NCBI RefSeq assembly: GCF_900129375.1 | Contig: NZ_FQVN01000017.1 | Coordinates: 1-64,000, forward strand | DNA: 64,000 nucleotides | Direction of reading: 5' to 3' | Origin: Streptoalloteichus hindustanus | GTDB lineage: Bacteria; Actinomycetota; Actinomycetes; Mycobacteriales; Pseudonocardiaceae | In this document: positions 1 through 8,649 of the stretch, piece after piece | Position numbering within the stretch: position 1 is the first letter of the stretch | Layout: every line of letters starts with the position of its first letter | Notes under the pieces: generated by a model | Databases searched by the model: none | What the model was told of the DNA's origin: nothing | What the model saw: only the letters and a program-made list of their open reading frames with translations | Position numbers and translations under genes: made by a program

Positions 1-675
1 ACCGTCCACAACCTCACCGTCGCCGACCTGCACACCTACTACGTCATCGCCGCCGGAACCCCGGTCCTGGTCCACAACCAGACCACCTGCCAGGTGATCG
101 ACAAGGAGAAGGAAGCCAACAAGGTCGAACCGAAACTCGAACCCCAACCAGGTCCCCGCCTCGATCCGCTCAAGAGCAAGGCGGTGATGGATCCCTGCTT
201 CAACAAGAGCATGCCGGTCGACACGGCGGTGAACGACCCCATGGAGACCTTCCAGTACCTCGGTCAACCCGCGCAACGCGCCAAGGGCGGCACGGTCTGC
301 GTGGCCACGACCACCAAGGAGGACGGGCAACGGGCGACACCCGTGGGATTCCCGCCCAGCGGGTCGCTCAACGGAAACCCCATGGACCGTGGCCACCTCA
401 TCGCGGCGCGACTCCACGGCTCCAACAACGTGGACAACATCGTCCCGATGTACCAGAAGGTGAACCGGTCCGACGTCAAGATCATCGAGAACGCGGTCGC
501 CAGGGCGCTGAAGACCAACAAGTCCGTCTACTACCGCGTGTGGGTGCAGTACCCCAGCAACACGGCGGCCATCCCCCAGTGGATCTTCATGGACGCGGTG
601 GGGGACAACGGTTTCCAGTGCAACGCCACCATCGAGAACGTCCCCGGTGGAGCAGCCACCAAGCACAGGTGCTAG
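1..675 (+). CDS. Hint-domain polymorphic toxin with C-terminal DNA/RNA non-specific nuclease (5' truncated)
   Basis: The open frame runs from the first base of the window, so only the C-terminal 224 residues are present. The first ~25 residues (VHNLTVADLHTYYV then TPVLVHN) are the end of a pretoxin Hint (intein-like) domain, whose terminal HN is the usual self-cleavage site. The rest is a toxin domain of the NUC (bba-Me) endonuclease superfamily, shown by the DRGH motif in NPMDRGHLIAARLHGSNN and the following NIVPMYQKVN block. In this family the DRGH His activates water and a downstream Asn binds the metal. The full protein should be a large secreted or cell-surface toxin used in interbacterial competition, but its N-terminal delivery domains lie outside the window. 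No immunity gene follows on the same strand: the next gene is a convergent TetR regulator. The family assignment is firm; the target and delivery route are inference. Confidence 0.88.
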   Translation, partial: TVHNLTVADLHTYYVIAAGTPVLVHNQTTCQVIDKEKEANKVEPKLEPQPGPRLDPLKSKAVMDPCFNKSMPVDTAVNDPMETFQYLGQPAQRAKGGTVCVATTTKEDGQRATPVGFPPSGSLNGNPMDRGHLIAARLHGSNNVDNIVPMYQKVNRSDVKIIENAVARALKTNKSVYYRVWVQYPSNTAAIPQWIFMDAVGDNGFQCNATIENVPGGAATKHRC

Positions 676-764
676 CCCCGCCCTGCCGCCGCGAGTCCTC
701 GCCGTGTCAGGAGGAACGATGAACTGCACGGGCCACGAGGGCTGACCGGTCCGGCAAGTCCAGC

Positions 765-810
765 AGCAGCCCCCGTCGAAGGCGTCTCGACACCTTCGAC
801 GGGGGCTGCT
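765..810. terminator. Strong intrinsic terminator hairpin
   Basis: A perfect 18-bp inverted repeat (765-782 and 793-810, arm AGCAGCCCCCGTCGAAGG) has a 10-nt loop. It lies between the end of the toxin gene and the end of the convergent TetR gene, so it probably terminates both. Confidence 0.85.
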
Positions 811-852
811 CTTGTGAGTTGGTGGTGGAAGTTGTTGTGCTGCCTGGTTGCC

Positions 853-1461
853 CTACTGGTCGGTGGTGGGGGTGGGCTGGAGGCGGCGCAGGTGGTAGTC
901 CAGCAGCTGTCGGATGCGGGTGGGTGGCATCTGGTCGGGGTCGGTGACCGCGTGCAGGGCGATGCCGTCGAACAGGGCCTGCAGCAGGGCGGCCTCGATG
1001 TCGAGATCGACGTGCGGGGCGATCTGCCCCGCGGCGGACATCGCGTCGAGCACCTCGCGGCACAGGCGGGCTCCACGGCGGTTGTCCTCGGAGTTGAGGG
1101 CCCTGGCTTCGGGGTCGACGAGGACCAGGGACAGGAACGCCACCCAGATCTCGTTCGCCACCTGGGAGTCCGGGTCCGTCGGGAGGAGCCGTTCCAGCTG
1201 GGTCAGGCCGCGGGCGCGGGGGTCGGCGGGCAGGTCGGGCGCGTCCAGGCGGCGCTCGGCCTCCTCGGAGATCGCCCGCAGGGCGAAGAGCAGGAGTTCC
1301 GCCTGCGTGGAGAAGTAGTACTGGACCGAGCTCGCCGACCAGCCGGCCTGGCGGGCCACGGCGCGGACGGACGCGCCCCCCACGCCCCGTTCGCGGATCA
1401 CCGCCCAGGTCGCCCTGACCAGCTCCCAGCGGCGCTCCTCGTGGTCAACGATCTTCGGCAC
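853..1461 (-). CDS. TetR family transcriptional regulator
   Basis: This 202-residue protein has an N-terminal TetR helix-turn-helix (residues ~10-56: VRATWAVIRERGVGGASVRAVARQAG, then SASSVQYYFS, the recognition helix and YYF signature). The rest is an all-helical ligand-binding and dimerisation domain. The start is a GTG preceded by GAGGAG. It is transcribed divergently from the CPBP protease gene at 1559, with 97 bp between them. That gap holds the 8-bp palindrome CTGTACAG (1513-1520), a possible operator core. Control of itself and the protease is the simplest reading. The ligand is unknown. Confidence 0.85.
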   Translation of the reverse strand: MPKIVDHEERRWELVRATWAVIRERGVGGASVRAVARQAGWSASSVQYYFSTQAELLLFALRAISEEAERRLDAPDLPADPRARGLTQLERLLPTDPDSQVANEIWVAFLSLVLVDPEARALNSEDNRRGARLCREVLDAMSAAGQIAPHVDLDIEAALLQALFDGIALHAVTDPDQMPPTRIRQLLDYHLRRLQPTPTTDQ

Positions 1462-1558
1462 GGTCGCTCCTCACCCCTCGGTTCTCCCCCGTGGTCCGCC
1501 CCTCCATTGTTTCTGTACAGTTGACCGAAATAAACCCGGGGCGATCGAGGAGGCAGAG

Positions 1559-2500
1559 ATGTCCGCCACACGGGCACCGGCCGGGACGCATGTGACTGGC
1601 GCGCCGGCGGCAACCACGCGGGTCTGGGCCCTTGTGCGGGCGCTGTTGGGCGCCTGCGTGATGGCGGTGGCGCTGGGCGCCGCGGCAGCGGTCGGGCAGG
1701 CGGTGCACACCCGCACGGGCCTGGCCGGCCTCCCGAGGCAGTGCCTGGTCGCCGTGATCTGCCTGGTGATCGCGGTGTCGTTGATCGCGCTGCTCCGCGG
1801 GCGGGTGGACCGGCGACCGATGTCCGGCCTCGGTTTCACGGGCGGCGGTGCGGGACCGCGGTCCTTCGGGCTCGGGGTGCTGGTCACCGCGGGTTCGGCG
1901 GCGGTGCTGCTCGGCGCGGGCACGTGGGCGGGCTGGCTGGAGTGGGGACCGCTCACCGCGTCGAAGCTCGTGGAGTTCCTCGTCGTCAACGCGCTGGTCG
2001 CGTTCGTCCTGGAGGCGTTCCCGGAGGAACTGGTCTTCCGCGGCTACGTCTACCGCACGCTCAACCAGGCGCTGCGCCGGTGGACGTCCTTCCTCGTCAC
2101 GATCCTGCTGTTCTGCTTCACCGGAGCCGCGTCGACCGTCGTCCAGTTCGCGGTGGGCACGGTGCTGGGCGAGGACGTGCCGGCGCCCAGCTTCGCGCCG
2201 GTCGGCCAGGACCCGGTCGCCTACGCGGTCCTCTTCCCGATCTTCGGCACGGCGCTGCTGGTCGCCAGGATCACCACCGGTTCACTGTGGACGTCGATCG
2301 CGCTGCACCTGACCTACCTGACCGTCATCCGCGTCACGTTCGACGGCGAGTCCCGCAACGCCGGCCTGTCGGTGACCGCGACTACCCCGGACGCCTTGGT
2401 CCTGGTGCCGGGCTTCCTGCTGTTGACCACGGCGGTCTTCCTGGTGATCTCGCGCCTGCGCGGGCGCCGGGTGGGCTGGCGGGAGCGCGCCCCGGAATAG
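1559..2500 (+). CDS. CPBP family intramembrane glutamic endopeptidase
   Basis: This is a 313-residue polytopic membrane protein with about eight hydrophobic segments. It carries the signature of the CPBP/Abi (Rce1-like) family: an EExxxR motif in PEELVFRGYVYR at about residue 160, and a late membrane helix with a conserved His in SIALHLTYLTVIR. These proteases cleave within membranes; many bacterial members are linked to bacteriocin immunity or stress, but no substrate can be named here. ATG 1559 has a good ribosome-binding site (GAGGAGG). The gene is divergent from a TetR regulator that may control it and convergent with the methyltransferase pseudogene at 2549. Confidence 0.85.
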   Translation: MSATRAPAGTHVTGAPAATTRVWALVRALLGACVMAVALGAAAAVGQAVHTRTGLAGLPRQCLVAVICLVIAVSLIALLRGRVDRRPMSGLGFTGGGAGPRSFGLGVLVTAGSAAVLLGAGTWAGWLEWGPLTASKLVEFLVVNALVAFVLEAFPEELVFRGYVYRTLNQALRRWTSFLVTILLFCFTGAASTVVQFAVGTVLGEDVPAPSFAPVGQDPVAYAVLFPIFGTALLVARITTGSLWTSIALHLTYLTVIRVTFDGESRNAGLSVTATTPDALVLVPGFLLLTTAVFLVISRLRGRRVGWRERAPE

Positions 2501-2548
2501 CCGTCCTGCCAGGAAAACCAGGCCACCACACGGGTGTCGCAAAGTGAC

Positions 2549-3377
2549 TCAGGCGAGCACGGCTTCCACGGCGTGGGCCCGCGGGTTGATCGCTCTGGCG
2601 GGCAGGCCGGTGTCCGGCAGGTAGTGCCGGACCAGGTCGGGCGCGGTGAGCAACCGCTGGAGCGACCAGCCCGCGTCGGCCAGGAGGGCGGTCGTGGCCG
2701 GTGGTGGCGGGCCGAACGTGACAGGTTCGCCGTGGATCGCCAGGGCGAGCCGGGTGAGGGCGGCCAGGGGGGGCCGGAGCGGTCGGGCGGGGTGGTGCTC
2801 AGCCCGAAGTTGACCGCCAGCCGGCTTCCTGGCCGCCGAGTCGGCCCAGCGCGGTCAGCAGCGCTCGCACCCGCCGCTCGCCGAGGTACATGGTCAGGCC
2901 CTCGACGGTGAACAGCGCGGGCTCGTCGGTGGCGAGGCCGGCGGCGAGCAGGGCGCGGTCCAGGGGCTCGGTCTCCAGGTCCACCGACCCGAAACGGGGT
3001 CCGCCGGCCGGCGCGCGGCGACGTTTGTCGGCCCGGGTGGCGGGGTGGTCGACCTCGAAGAACCGGACGCCGGGCCGGGCCAGCCGCCAGGCGCGGCTGT
3101 CGTAACCCGCCGCCAGCACCACGACCTGGCGGACGCCCTGGTCGACGGCGCTCCGCACGGCGTCGTCGTAGAAGCGGGTTCGGGCCGCGACGAGCGTGAA
3201 CGCGGTCGACCGGCCCCAGCGAGCGAACGGCCGGCGCCGCGGCGCGCGGGCGATCACCGCCCAGCGGGGCCGCAGCATGGTCCGCGCCCACGGGTCGTGC
3301 AGAACTCCGGTGTGCGTCAGGTGCGCCCGGGCCAGCGCGACGTTCTGGGCGGTGGCCGAGGGCGTTGACCGTCGCAT
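2549..3377 (-). pseudogene. Class I SAM-dependent methyltransferase (TIGR00027/PPM1-TcmP-like), two frameshifts
   Basis: Three minus-strand frames together encode one ~277-residue methyltransferase. The first part (start ATG 3377, MRRSTPSATAQNVALARAH) carries the SAM-binding motif VVVLAAGYDSRAW, then VRFFEVDHPATRADK and FTVEGLTMYL, typical of the TIGR00027 O-methyltransferase-like family. The frame is lost near 2832-2838, where the next frame gives GSRLAVNFGL. It is lost again in a run of seven Gs at 2767-2773, where a third frame gives LAALTRLALAIHGEPVTFGP to the stop at 2549. Each break fits one missing base. Because the protein is otherwise well conserved to its natural C-terminus, either recent inactivation or sequencing error (especially at the G run) is possible. 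No clear ribosome-binding site precedes the ATG. Confidence 0.75.
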
Positions 3378-3473
3378 GGGTCCAGACTGGCACGGCCGCC
3401 GCGGACTCCACCGTCTCCCGCACGGCCGTCGGGAGCGCATCGGGGCGCTCGCGCGGAACTGGCGCGAACCTCG

Positions 3474-3486
3474 GTCCACAGTGGAC
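3474..3486. repeat. GTCCACNGTGGAC palindrome, copy 1
   Basis: This is an exact copy (GTCCACAGTGGAC) of a palindrome that recurs between genes across the window. It sits just beyond the 3' end of the response regulator gene and upstream of the methyltransferase. Confidence 0.7.
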
Positions 3487-3492
3487 AACCAG

Positions 3493-4128
3493 CTAGTCGG
3501 CGTTTCCGGTCTCCCACACCCACGCCGCGATCGCCACCCGGTTGCGGGCGCCCGTCTTGCGCTGGATGTTGGCGAGGTGGGTCTTGACCGTGCCGGGGGT
3601 GACGAACAGCTCGGCGGCGATCTCGGCGTTGGTCCTCGCCCGCGCGACGAGTCGGGCCACGGCCAGTTCGCGGTCGGTCAGCACGTCGCCGTCGGCGGGC
3701 CGCTGCCGGGTGAGGTGGCGGAGCAGCCGCACGGTCAGCTCGGGGCTGACCAGCATCTCCCCGGCGGCGGCCGCCCGCACGCCCTCGATCAGCAGGGTGG
3801 GCCCCGACCGCTTCAGCAGGAAGCCGCACGCGCCGTTGCGCAGCGCCGCGTACACGTACTCGTCCAGCCCGAACGTCGTGATCACCACGACCCGCAGCGG
3901 GTCGGGCACGTCCGGCCCGGCGAGCTCCCCGGTCACGGCGAGTCCGTCGCGGCGGGGCATGCGGATGTCCACGAGCACCACGTCGGGGCGCAGGACCCTG
4001 GCTCGTTCGACGGCCGCGACGCCGTCCGCCGCCTCGCCGACCACACGCACGTCGGGCGCCGAGTCGAGGATGCGCCGCAGGTTGTGCCGCACCATCTCCT
4101 GGTCGTCGGCGATCAGCACCCGGATCAC
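3493..4128 (-). CDS. NarL/LuxR-type response regulator
   Basis: This 211-residue protein has an N-terminal receiver domain (acidic pair in LIADDQ, phospho-acceptor Asp ~54 in VVLVDIRMP, switch Lys in GFLLKRS). A C-terminal LuxR helix-turn-helix follows (LTDRELAVARLVARARTN, then VTPGTVKTHLANIQRK). The start is a GTG that overlaps the stop of the upstream histidine kinase by four bases (GTGA), so the two are translationally coupled and form a cognate pair. Its regulon is unknown. A short inverted repeat ahead of the first gene of the operon (7685-7702) is a candidate site. Confidence 0.93.
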   Translation of the reverse strand: MIRVLIADDQEMVRHNLRRILDSAPDVRVVGEAADGVAAVERARVLRPDVVLVDIRMPRRDGLAVTGELAGPDVPDPLRVVVITTFGLDEYVYAALRNGACGFLLKRSGPTLLIEGVRAAAAGEMLVSPELTVRLLRHLTRQRPADGDVLTDRELAVARLVARARTNAEIAAELFVTPGTVKTHLANIQRKTGARNRVAIAAWVWETGNAD

Positions 4129-5177
4129 GTCGGCACCACCGCCCGCACCGTCCAGCCGTGCGGCCGGGCGGGGCCGGCGGTCAGCCTGCCGTCCACCGCG
4201 GCGACCCAGTCGGCCAACGCCGCGAGCCCCGTGCCGCCGGCCCGCCGCCGCCTCGGCGAGCGGGCGACGCCGTCGTCGGTCACCTCGACCACCACGTCCG
4301 CGCCGGCACGTGCCACCCTGACCAGCACGGTCGACGCGGTGGGCGCGTGCCGCCGCACGTTGGTGAGCGCCTCGACCACCACGCGGTGGACAGTCGCCAC
4401 GATCTCCGGCCGCGGCGGGTCGAGATCGGCGATCTCGCAGGCGACCCGGGCCCGACTGCTCTCGGTGAACCGCTCGACGACCGCGCCGACCTCGGCGAGC
4501 GTCACCGCCTGGTCCGCGGTGGGTCCGCCGGTGGCGGGCTCGTCGGTGGCGGAGCGCAGCAGCCGCAACGCGCGGTCCATCGCGTCCAGCCCTCGCGTCC
4601 CCGCCTCCTCGATCTGGCGCAGCGTGCGGGTCTGGTCCGTCCCGTCGAGCTGCCCGGCCTGCGCGGCGAGCACGATTCCGGTCATCTCGTGCGCGAGCCA
4701 GTCGTGCAGGTCCCTGGCCAGCCGCAGCCGCTGTTCCCGCCGGGCGGCGGTGACCGACCGGACCCGCTCCCGGTCCAGCGACCGCAGGTAGGCGCCCAAC
4801 GCGACCGCCGCGGCGGCCATCAGGGCCCACACCGCACACAGGGCGACGATCTCGCCCGGTGGGGAGGGCGGTGTGAGCCACAGGCCGATCCGCAGGGGCG
4901 AACCAGCGACGGCGACGACTCCGATCACGGCCGTGGTCACGGCGGTGCGCGGCGGTGGCCGGCGCACGACCTGGGCGAGCACGCAGAGCTGTCCGGCGGT
5001 CTCCAGCAGGAGCCAGCCGGCGCCGGCGTTGTCGCCAGGACCCCGATAGGCAGCGGTGACCACAATGGACAGTCCGAAGGCGACACTTGCCCCTCGGGTC
5101 AGGTGTCGGGGCCACCAGAAGGCGCCGCCGGGCGCGGCGGCCACCGCGACGACCGCCGAGACCACGAGCCAGAACAC
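4125..5177 (-). CDS. Sensor histidine kinase, HisKA_3 (NarX/DesK-like) type
   Basis: This is a 350-residue kinase. About five hydrophobic segments occupy the first ~130 residues and there is no obvious extracellular sensor domain. The dimerisation/phospho-acceptor motif LARDLHDWLAHEMTG has the phosphorylated His at ~158. The ATPase domain shows the N box (NVRRHAP), DDGV and a GTGLAAL glycine-rich motif. It starts with GTG behind GGGAGGG, only 9 bp after the stop of the large hydrolase, and overlaps the response regulator gene. This is a classic actinobacterial membrane-sensing two-component system. Co-transcription with a secreted hydrolase suggests that the signal or output concerns the cell envelope (inference). 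Confidence 0.92.
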   Translation of the reverse strand: MFWLVVSAVVAVAAAPGGAFWWPRHLTRGASVAFGLSIVVTAAYRGPGDNAGAGWLLLETAGQLCVLAQVVRRPPPRTAVTTAVIGVVAVAGSPLRIGLWLTPPSPPGEIVALCAVWALMAAAAVALGAYLRSLDRERVRSVTAARREQRLRLARDLHDWLAHEMTGIVLAAQAGQLDGTDQTRTLRQIEEAGTRGLDAMDRALRLLRSATDEPATGGPTADQAVTLAEVGAVVERFTESSRARVACEIADLDPPRPEIVATVHRVVVEALTNVRRHAPTASTVLVRVARAGADVVVEVTDDGVARSPRRRRAGGTGLAALADWVAAVDGRLTAGPARPHGWTVRAVVPT

Positions 5178-5186
5178 GAACCCTCC

Positions 5187-7649
5187 CTATCGCGCCGCGC
5201 ACAACGCGGTGTCCACCGCGCCGAGCATCGCGTCCGACTGGGCACGGGTGGCCGGTGACGTGGTGATCACGATACTGACCTGGCGACCGTCGGCGGTGGC
5301 GCCTTCGCGGGTCTGGTAGCCGAGCCCGCTGCCCCCGTGCGTCCAGTACTCGCCGCCGCACGACAGCGGCATCCGGATGAGGCCGAGGCCGTACTCCGCG
5401 CCGGGCATCAGGTCGGCCGGCACCGTGCGGTGCATCTCGGCGAGCTGCTCCGGCGGCAGCAACCCGCCACCCAGCAGCGCGGCGAAGAAGGTGTTCAGAT
5501 CGCCCACTGTGGACACCGCCTCGCCACCCGCCCACACCATGGACGGGTTGACCATCGTGACGTCGATCCGCCGGCCGGAGGCGCTGATCCTGCCCTCGTC
5601 GTCGAGGTGCGCGTAACCGCGGGCGTGCTGGCCGCGCGGCGTGGCCTCGTCGCCGGGCAGGGACGTGTCCCCCATGCCGAGCGGGCGCAGGATCCGGTTC
5701 TCGACCTCGGACGCGTACCGGTGCCCGGTGACCTTCTCGATGATCATTCCGGCGACCACGTAGTTGGTGGTCGAGTAGTCGAACTTGGTGCCAGGACGGG
5801 AAAGCCGGGGTCGGGACACGGCGTCGGCGACCAACTCCTGCGGAGTGTGGTGGTCGAGGCGATGGCGCGAGTAGCCGCCGGGCTCGAACACCGCGGAGTC
5901 GAAGTCCGGCAGCCCGCTGGTGTGCTGGAGCAACTGCCGGACCGTGATCTCCCGGCCGTCGTTGCCGTTGGCGCGGATGAGGTCGGGCAGGTACCGCTCG
6001 ACCGGGGCGTCCAGCTCGACCCGGCGCTCGGCGACCAGCTGGAGGACCACCACGGCCACGAACGCCTTGGTGTTGCTGAAGACCCGCACCCGGTCGCTCG
6101 CCAGCATGGGACGGCCGGTGGCGACGTCGGCGACCCCGCTCTGGAACCGGGCCACTCCGGTGGAGTCGCGGACCTCGGCGGCGGCGCCCGGCGCGCCCTC
6201 GACCCCGGTGAGGTGTGCGAGCTCCCCGGCCAGGGCGGCGTGCCGGTCGGGGCAGGTCAGGTCCGGCGGCCGGACGCCGTGCACGAGGAAGTCGGTGCCG
6301 ATCCGCTGGGCGCAGGCGTTCTCGCCGAACAGGTAGGCGCCGTGCCCGCCGTGGTCGACGCTGACGAGTCGGGCCCGGTCGCCGTACTGCCGGCGCAGCG
6401 CGGTCGCGGCGCCGTGGGTGGTCGCCGGGTCGCGGAGGTTGTTGACCAGCAGGATGTTCGGCCGGCCCTCCGGGTTGGCCTTCACGGGCGCGTCGATCGG
6501 CTTGTGCGCCCAGAACGCGCAGGGCCAGATCGCGGAGCCCGCCCCGCCGGTCAGGGGGTAGCGCCGGGCGTCGGCCTCCGCCTCCGTGGCGTAGAGCTCC
6601 GGGTTCCTCGGGGAGGCGACGTCCCCGCAGAACACACCGAGCTCGGCGGAGGCGTCGTTGTCGTCGTCGTACCAGACTCCCAACTTGTTGCCGACCTCGG
6701 CGGCGGCCGGGCCGTCACCGTCGCGGGCGGCCGTCATCATGCGGGCGACGAGCGGGAACGTCTCGTCCCGGTAGAGGGCGGAGAACAGGGTGATGCGCAG
6801 GTGGCTGCCGGTCAGGGCGCCGCTGGGGGTGGCGAGCGGCGCCTGGTCGAGTTTCCGGACCAGGTCGAGGAACTCGCGCTGGAGGTCGGCCCGGTCCCGC
6901 CGGAGGAAGGCGGCCAGGTCGTTGAACCGGACGTCCACCCCGGTGGTCATGGCGTCGCGGAAGGCGCCGCGCCACGCGGCGGTGGGGTCGACGTTGCTGT
7001 CGAGCAACACCCGGTCGACGCGGCCGGGGAACAACATGTCGTAGGCGACGCCGACGTAGGTGCCGTAGGAGACGCCGAAGTAGCTGACCCGCCGCTCGCC
7101 GAGCGCGGCCCTGATCCGGTCGACGTCCCTGGCGACGTTGGCGGTCCCCATGAACGGCATGAGTTTCTGGCCGGCGCACTTCTGGGCGATCCGCTCGGCG
7201 CGCTGCCGCATCGCGGGCTCGCCACCCGGCAGCGGCCAGGGGAAGGTGAACTGCTCCGACGGCTCCAGTCCACATCGGACAGGTGCGCTGGTGCCGAAGC
7301 CGCGCTGGTCGAAACTCACGATGTCGTAGGCGTCGAGCACGCTCCTCGGCAGCAGCTTGTCGACGGACGCGGCGTTGTCGAGGTGTGGTCCTGGCCCGCC
7401 CTGGTGCATGATCAGGGTGCCGCGGCGCAGGTCGGGGCGGGTGCTGGTGCGCCGGGAGATCTGGATGTCGATCTTCGGGCCGTTCGGGTTCCGGTAGTCG
7501 GTCGGCACGGGGACGGTCGCGCACTGGACGGGGCCCTCGAACGGGCAGTCCCGCCACTTCACGCTCGCGGCCTCCGCGGCCGTGGCGGGGGCCGCGAGCA
7601 CTGCGGCGGCGCTGGCCGCGACCGCGAGCACGGACAGTGTTCTTCGCAT
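5187..7649 (-). CDS. Secreted fusion: alpha/beta hydrolase (TAP-like S33) + class C beta-lactamase/DD-peptidase-like domain
   Basis: This 820-residue protein has a signal peptide (MRRTLSVLAV to TATAAEAA) at ATG 7649. Residues ~30-470 are a tripeptidyl-aminopeptidase-type alpha/beta hydrolase: oxyanion motif HQGGPG, nucleophile Ser ~194 in FGVSYGTYVG, acid near NNLRDPATTHG (Asp ~407), and His in VDHGGHGAY (~433-436). Residues ~475-820 are a serine beta-lactamase-like domain: SxxK as SNTK (Ser ~525, Lys ~528), second motif YST at ~625-627 where YxN is usual, and HGGSGLGY (~771). The C-terminal family covers DD-carboxypeptidases, D-aminopeptidases and esterases. Fusing two unrelated serine hydrolases in one exported chain is unusual. 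It is the first gene of an operon with the kinase and response regulator. The substrate is unknown. The YST variant may alter or reduce activity of the second domain. Confidence 0.88.
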   Translation of the reverse strand: MRRTLSVLAVAASAAAVLAAPATAAEAASVKWRDCPFEGPVQCATVPVPTDYRNPNGPKIDIQISRRTSTRPDLRRGTLIMHQGGPGPHLDNAASVDKLLPRSVLDAYDIVSFDQRGFGTSAPVRCGLEPSEQFTFPWPLPGGEPAMRQRAERIAQKCAGQKLMPFMGTANVARDVDRIRAALGERRVSYFGVSYGTYVGVAYDMLFPGRVDRVLLDSNVDPTAAWRGAFRDAMTTGVDVRFNDLAAFLRRDRADLQREFLDLVRKLDQAPLATPSGALTGSHLRITLFSALYRDETFPLVARMMTAARDGDGPAAAEVGNKLGVWYDDDNDASAELGVFCGDVASPRNPELYATEAEADARRYPLTGGAGSAIWPCAFWAHKPIDAPVKANPEGRPNILLVNNLRDPATTHGAATALRRQYGDRARLVSVDHGGHGAYLFGENACAQRIGTDFLVHGVRPPDLTCPDRHAALAGELAHLTGVEGAPGAAAEVRDSTGVARFQSGVADVATGRPMLASDRVRVFSNTKAFVAVVVLQLVAERRVELDAPVERYLPDLIRANGNDGREITVRQLLQHTSGLPDFDSAVFEPGGYSRHRLDHHTPQELVADAVSRPRLSRPGTKFDYSTTNYVVAGMIIEKVTGHRYASEVENRILRPLGMGDTSLPGDEATPRGQHARGYAHLDDEGRISASGRRIDVTMVNPSMVWAGGEAVSTVGDLNTFFAALLGGGLLPPEQLAEMHRTVPADLMPGAEYGLGLIRMPLSCGGEYWTHGGSGLGYQTREGATADGRQVSIVITTSPATRAQSDAMLGAVDTALCAAR

Positions 7650-7684
7650 GCGTCCCAGGCTGCTGAGGACGGGATCGCCAGACC

Positions 7685-7702
7685 ATCTGCCTTTCGGCAG
7701 AT
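7685..7702. promoter_or_regulatory. Inverted repeat in divergent promoter region
   Basis: ATCTGCC and GGCAGAT are separated by TTTC, 36 bp from each divergent start codon (hydrolase fusion leftward, lipoprotein rightward). The location suits an operator, possibly for the response regulator encoded in the leftward operon. That assignment is inference. Confidence 0.45.
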
Positions 7703-7737
7703 ACCGGCTTCGGGGCGCACTCGGCAGCATCGACCCC

Positions 7738-8491
7738 ATGGGCGGGATCATCAGGGGCATCCCTCGTACGGCAGCACTCGCGGCGGTGCTCGTGATCAGC
7801 GGTTGCCGCATCGGTGACGTCGGCGTCACACCGGTCAACGACAGCCGGGCCTTCGACCTCCCCGGCCAGGAGCTGACGATCGACTCGACCAGCGATCTTC
7901 GTCTCGTTCCCGGCCACGGTCGGGCTTTGAGGGTGTCACGCCGGCTCACCGGGATGGCGGCGGAGGAGGGCAACGCGTCGTGGGCGCTCGACGGAAGCAC
8001 GTTGCGGCTGACCGCCAAGTGCAGGGGACTGGTCATCGAATGCGGCAGTCACTACACGGTCGAAGTGCCGGCGAACGTAGCTGTGTCCGTGCGGACCGAG
8101 GGAGCGGAGGTCAGCGCGGACGGTCTGCCCAACGCGCTGACGGTGCGGACCGGGACCGGTCACATCCGGGCCGCGAAGACCTCCGGAACCCTGAGGCTCA
8201 GCTCCGGGACCGGCGACGTCGCCGTCGACGAGAGCGCTTCGTCCGATGTGGAGGTTCACAGCCGACAGGCCCGCCACACCCTGGCCTTCGCCACCGCGCC
8301 GCGTGGTGGCGAGCACCCGCGACGGTGACGTCTCCCTCGTTCTCCCCGGGGATGACACCCGCTACCTGATCGCGGCGTCGGCCCAGCGGGAGGACAGGTC
8401 CCGCGTCGAGGTCGAGAGCTTTCCGGACGCCGGGAACCAGATCACCGTGGAGAGCCCGGGCGGCCAGGTGCGGATCACCAAACGCGGGTAG
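7738..8491 (+). pseudogene. DUF4097-like lipoprotein, one frameshift
   Basis: The start ATG 7738 opens a lipoprotein signal peptide ending in the lipobox VISGC, followed by a beta-repeat protein (DGLPNALTVRTGTGHI, TLRLSSGTGDVAVDES). This resembles the DUF4097/'adhesin-like' beta-helix family of surface proteins. The frame ends early at about 8328. From ~8290 the next frame continues the same fold (PPRRVVASTRDGDVSLVLPG to VRITKRG, stop at 8491). One inserted base, or two missing, near 8290 explains this. The intact product would be ~250 residues. It is either a pseudogene or a sequencing error. It is divergent from the hydrolase-kinase-regulator operon. Confidence 0.7.
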
Positions 8492-8593
8492 CGGTGGTCG
8501 GTGCTGGCTCCGAGGGATTCCTCCGCTCCACTTAGGACACCGTGGGTTCAGTGCAGACCAAAACAAACCAACCTGACCGCTCACCGACGCCCT

Positions 8594-8625
8594 GCCCGCG
8601 CCCTGGAGCTACCCGGGGCGCGGGC
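8594..8625. terminator. Bidirectional terminator hairpin
   Basis: Perfect 10-bp arms (GCCCGCGCCC at 8594-8603, GGGCGCGGGC at 8616-8625) lie between the convergent lipoprotein and fucosidase genes. Confidence 0.75.
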
Positions 8626-8649
8626 CGCGTCGATGGCACTGTTGTCGGG

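Noticed and set aside
814-1524. Long plus-strand open frames antisense to the TetR gene
   Set aside because: High GC creates long shadow frames; no ribosome-binding site or known motif, and the antisense TetR gene explains the region.
5337-7817. 826-codon plus-strand open frame opposite the hydrolase fusion
   Set aside because: It is the antisense shadow of a gene with clear signal peptide and catalytic motifs; its own translation is low-complexity Gly/Arg/Val.
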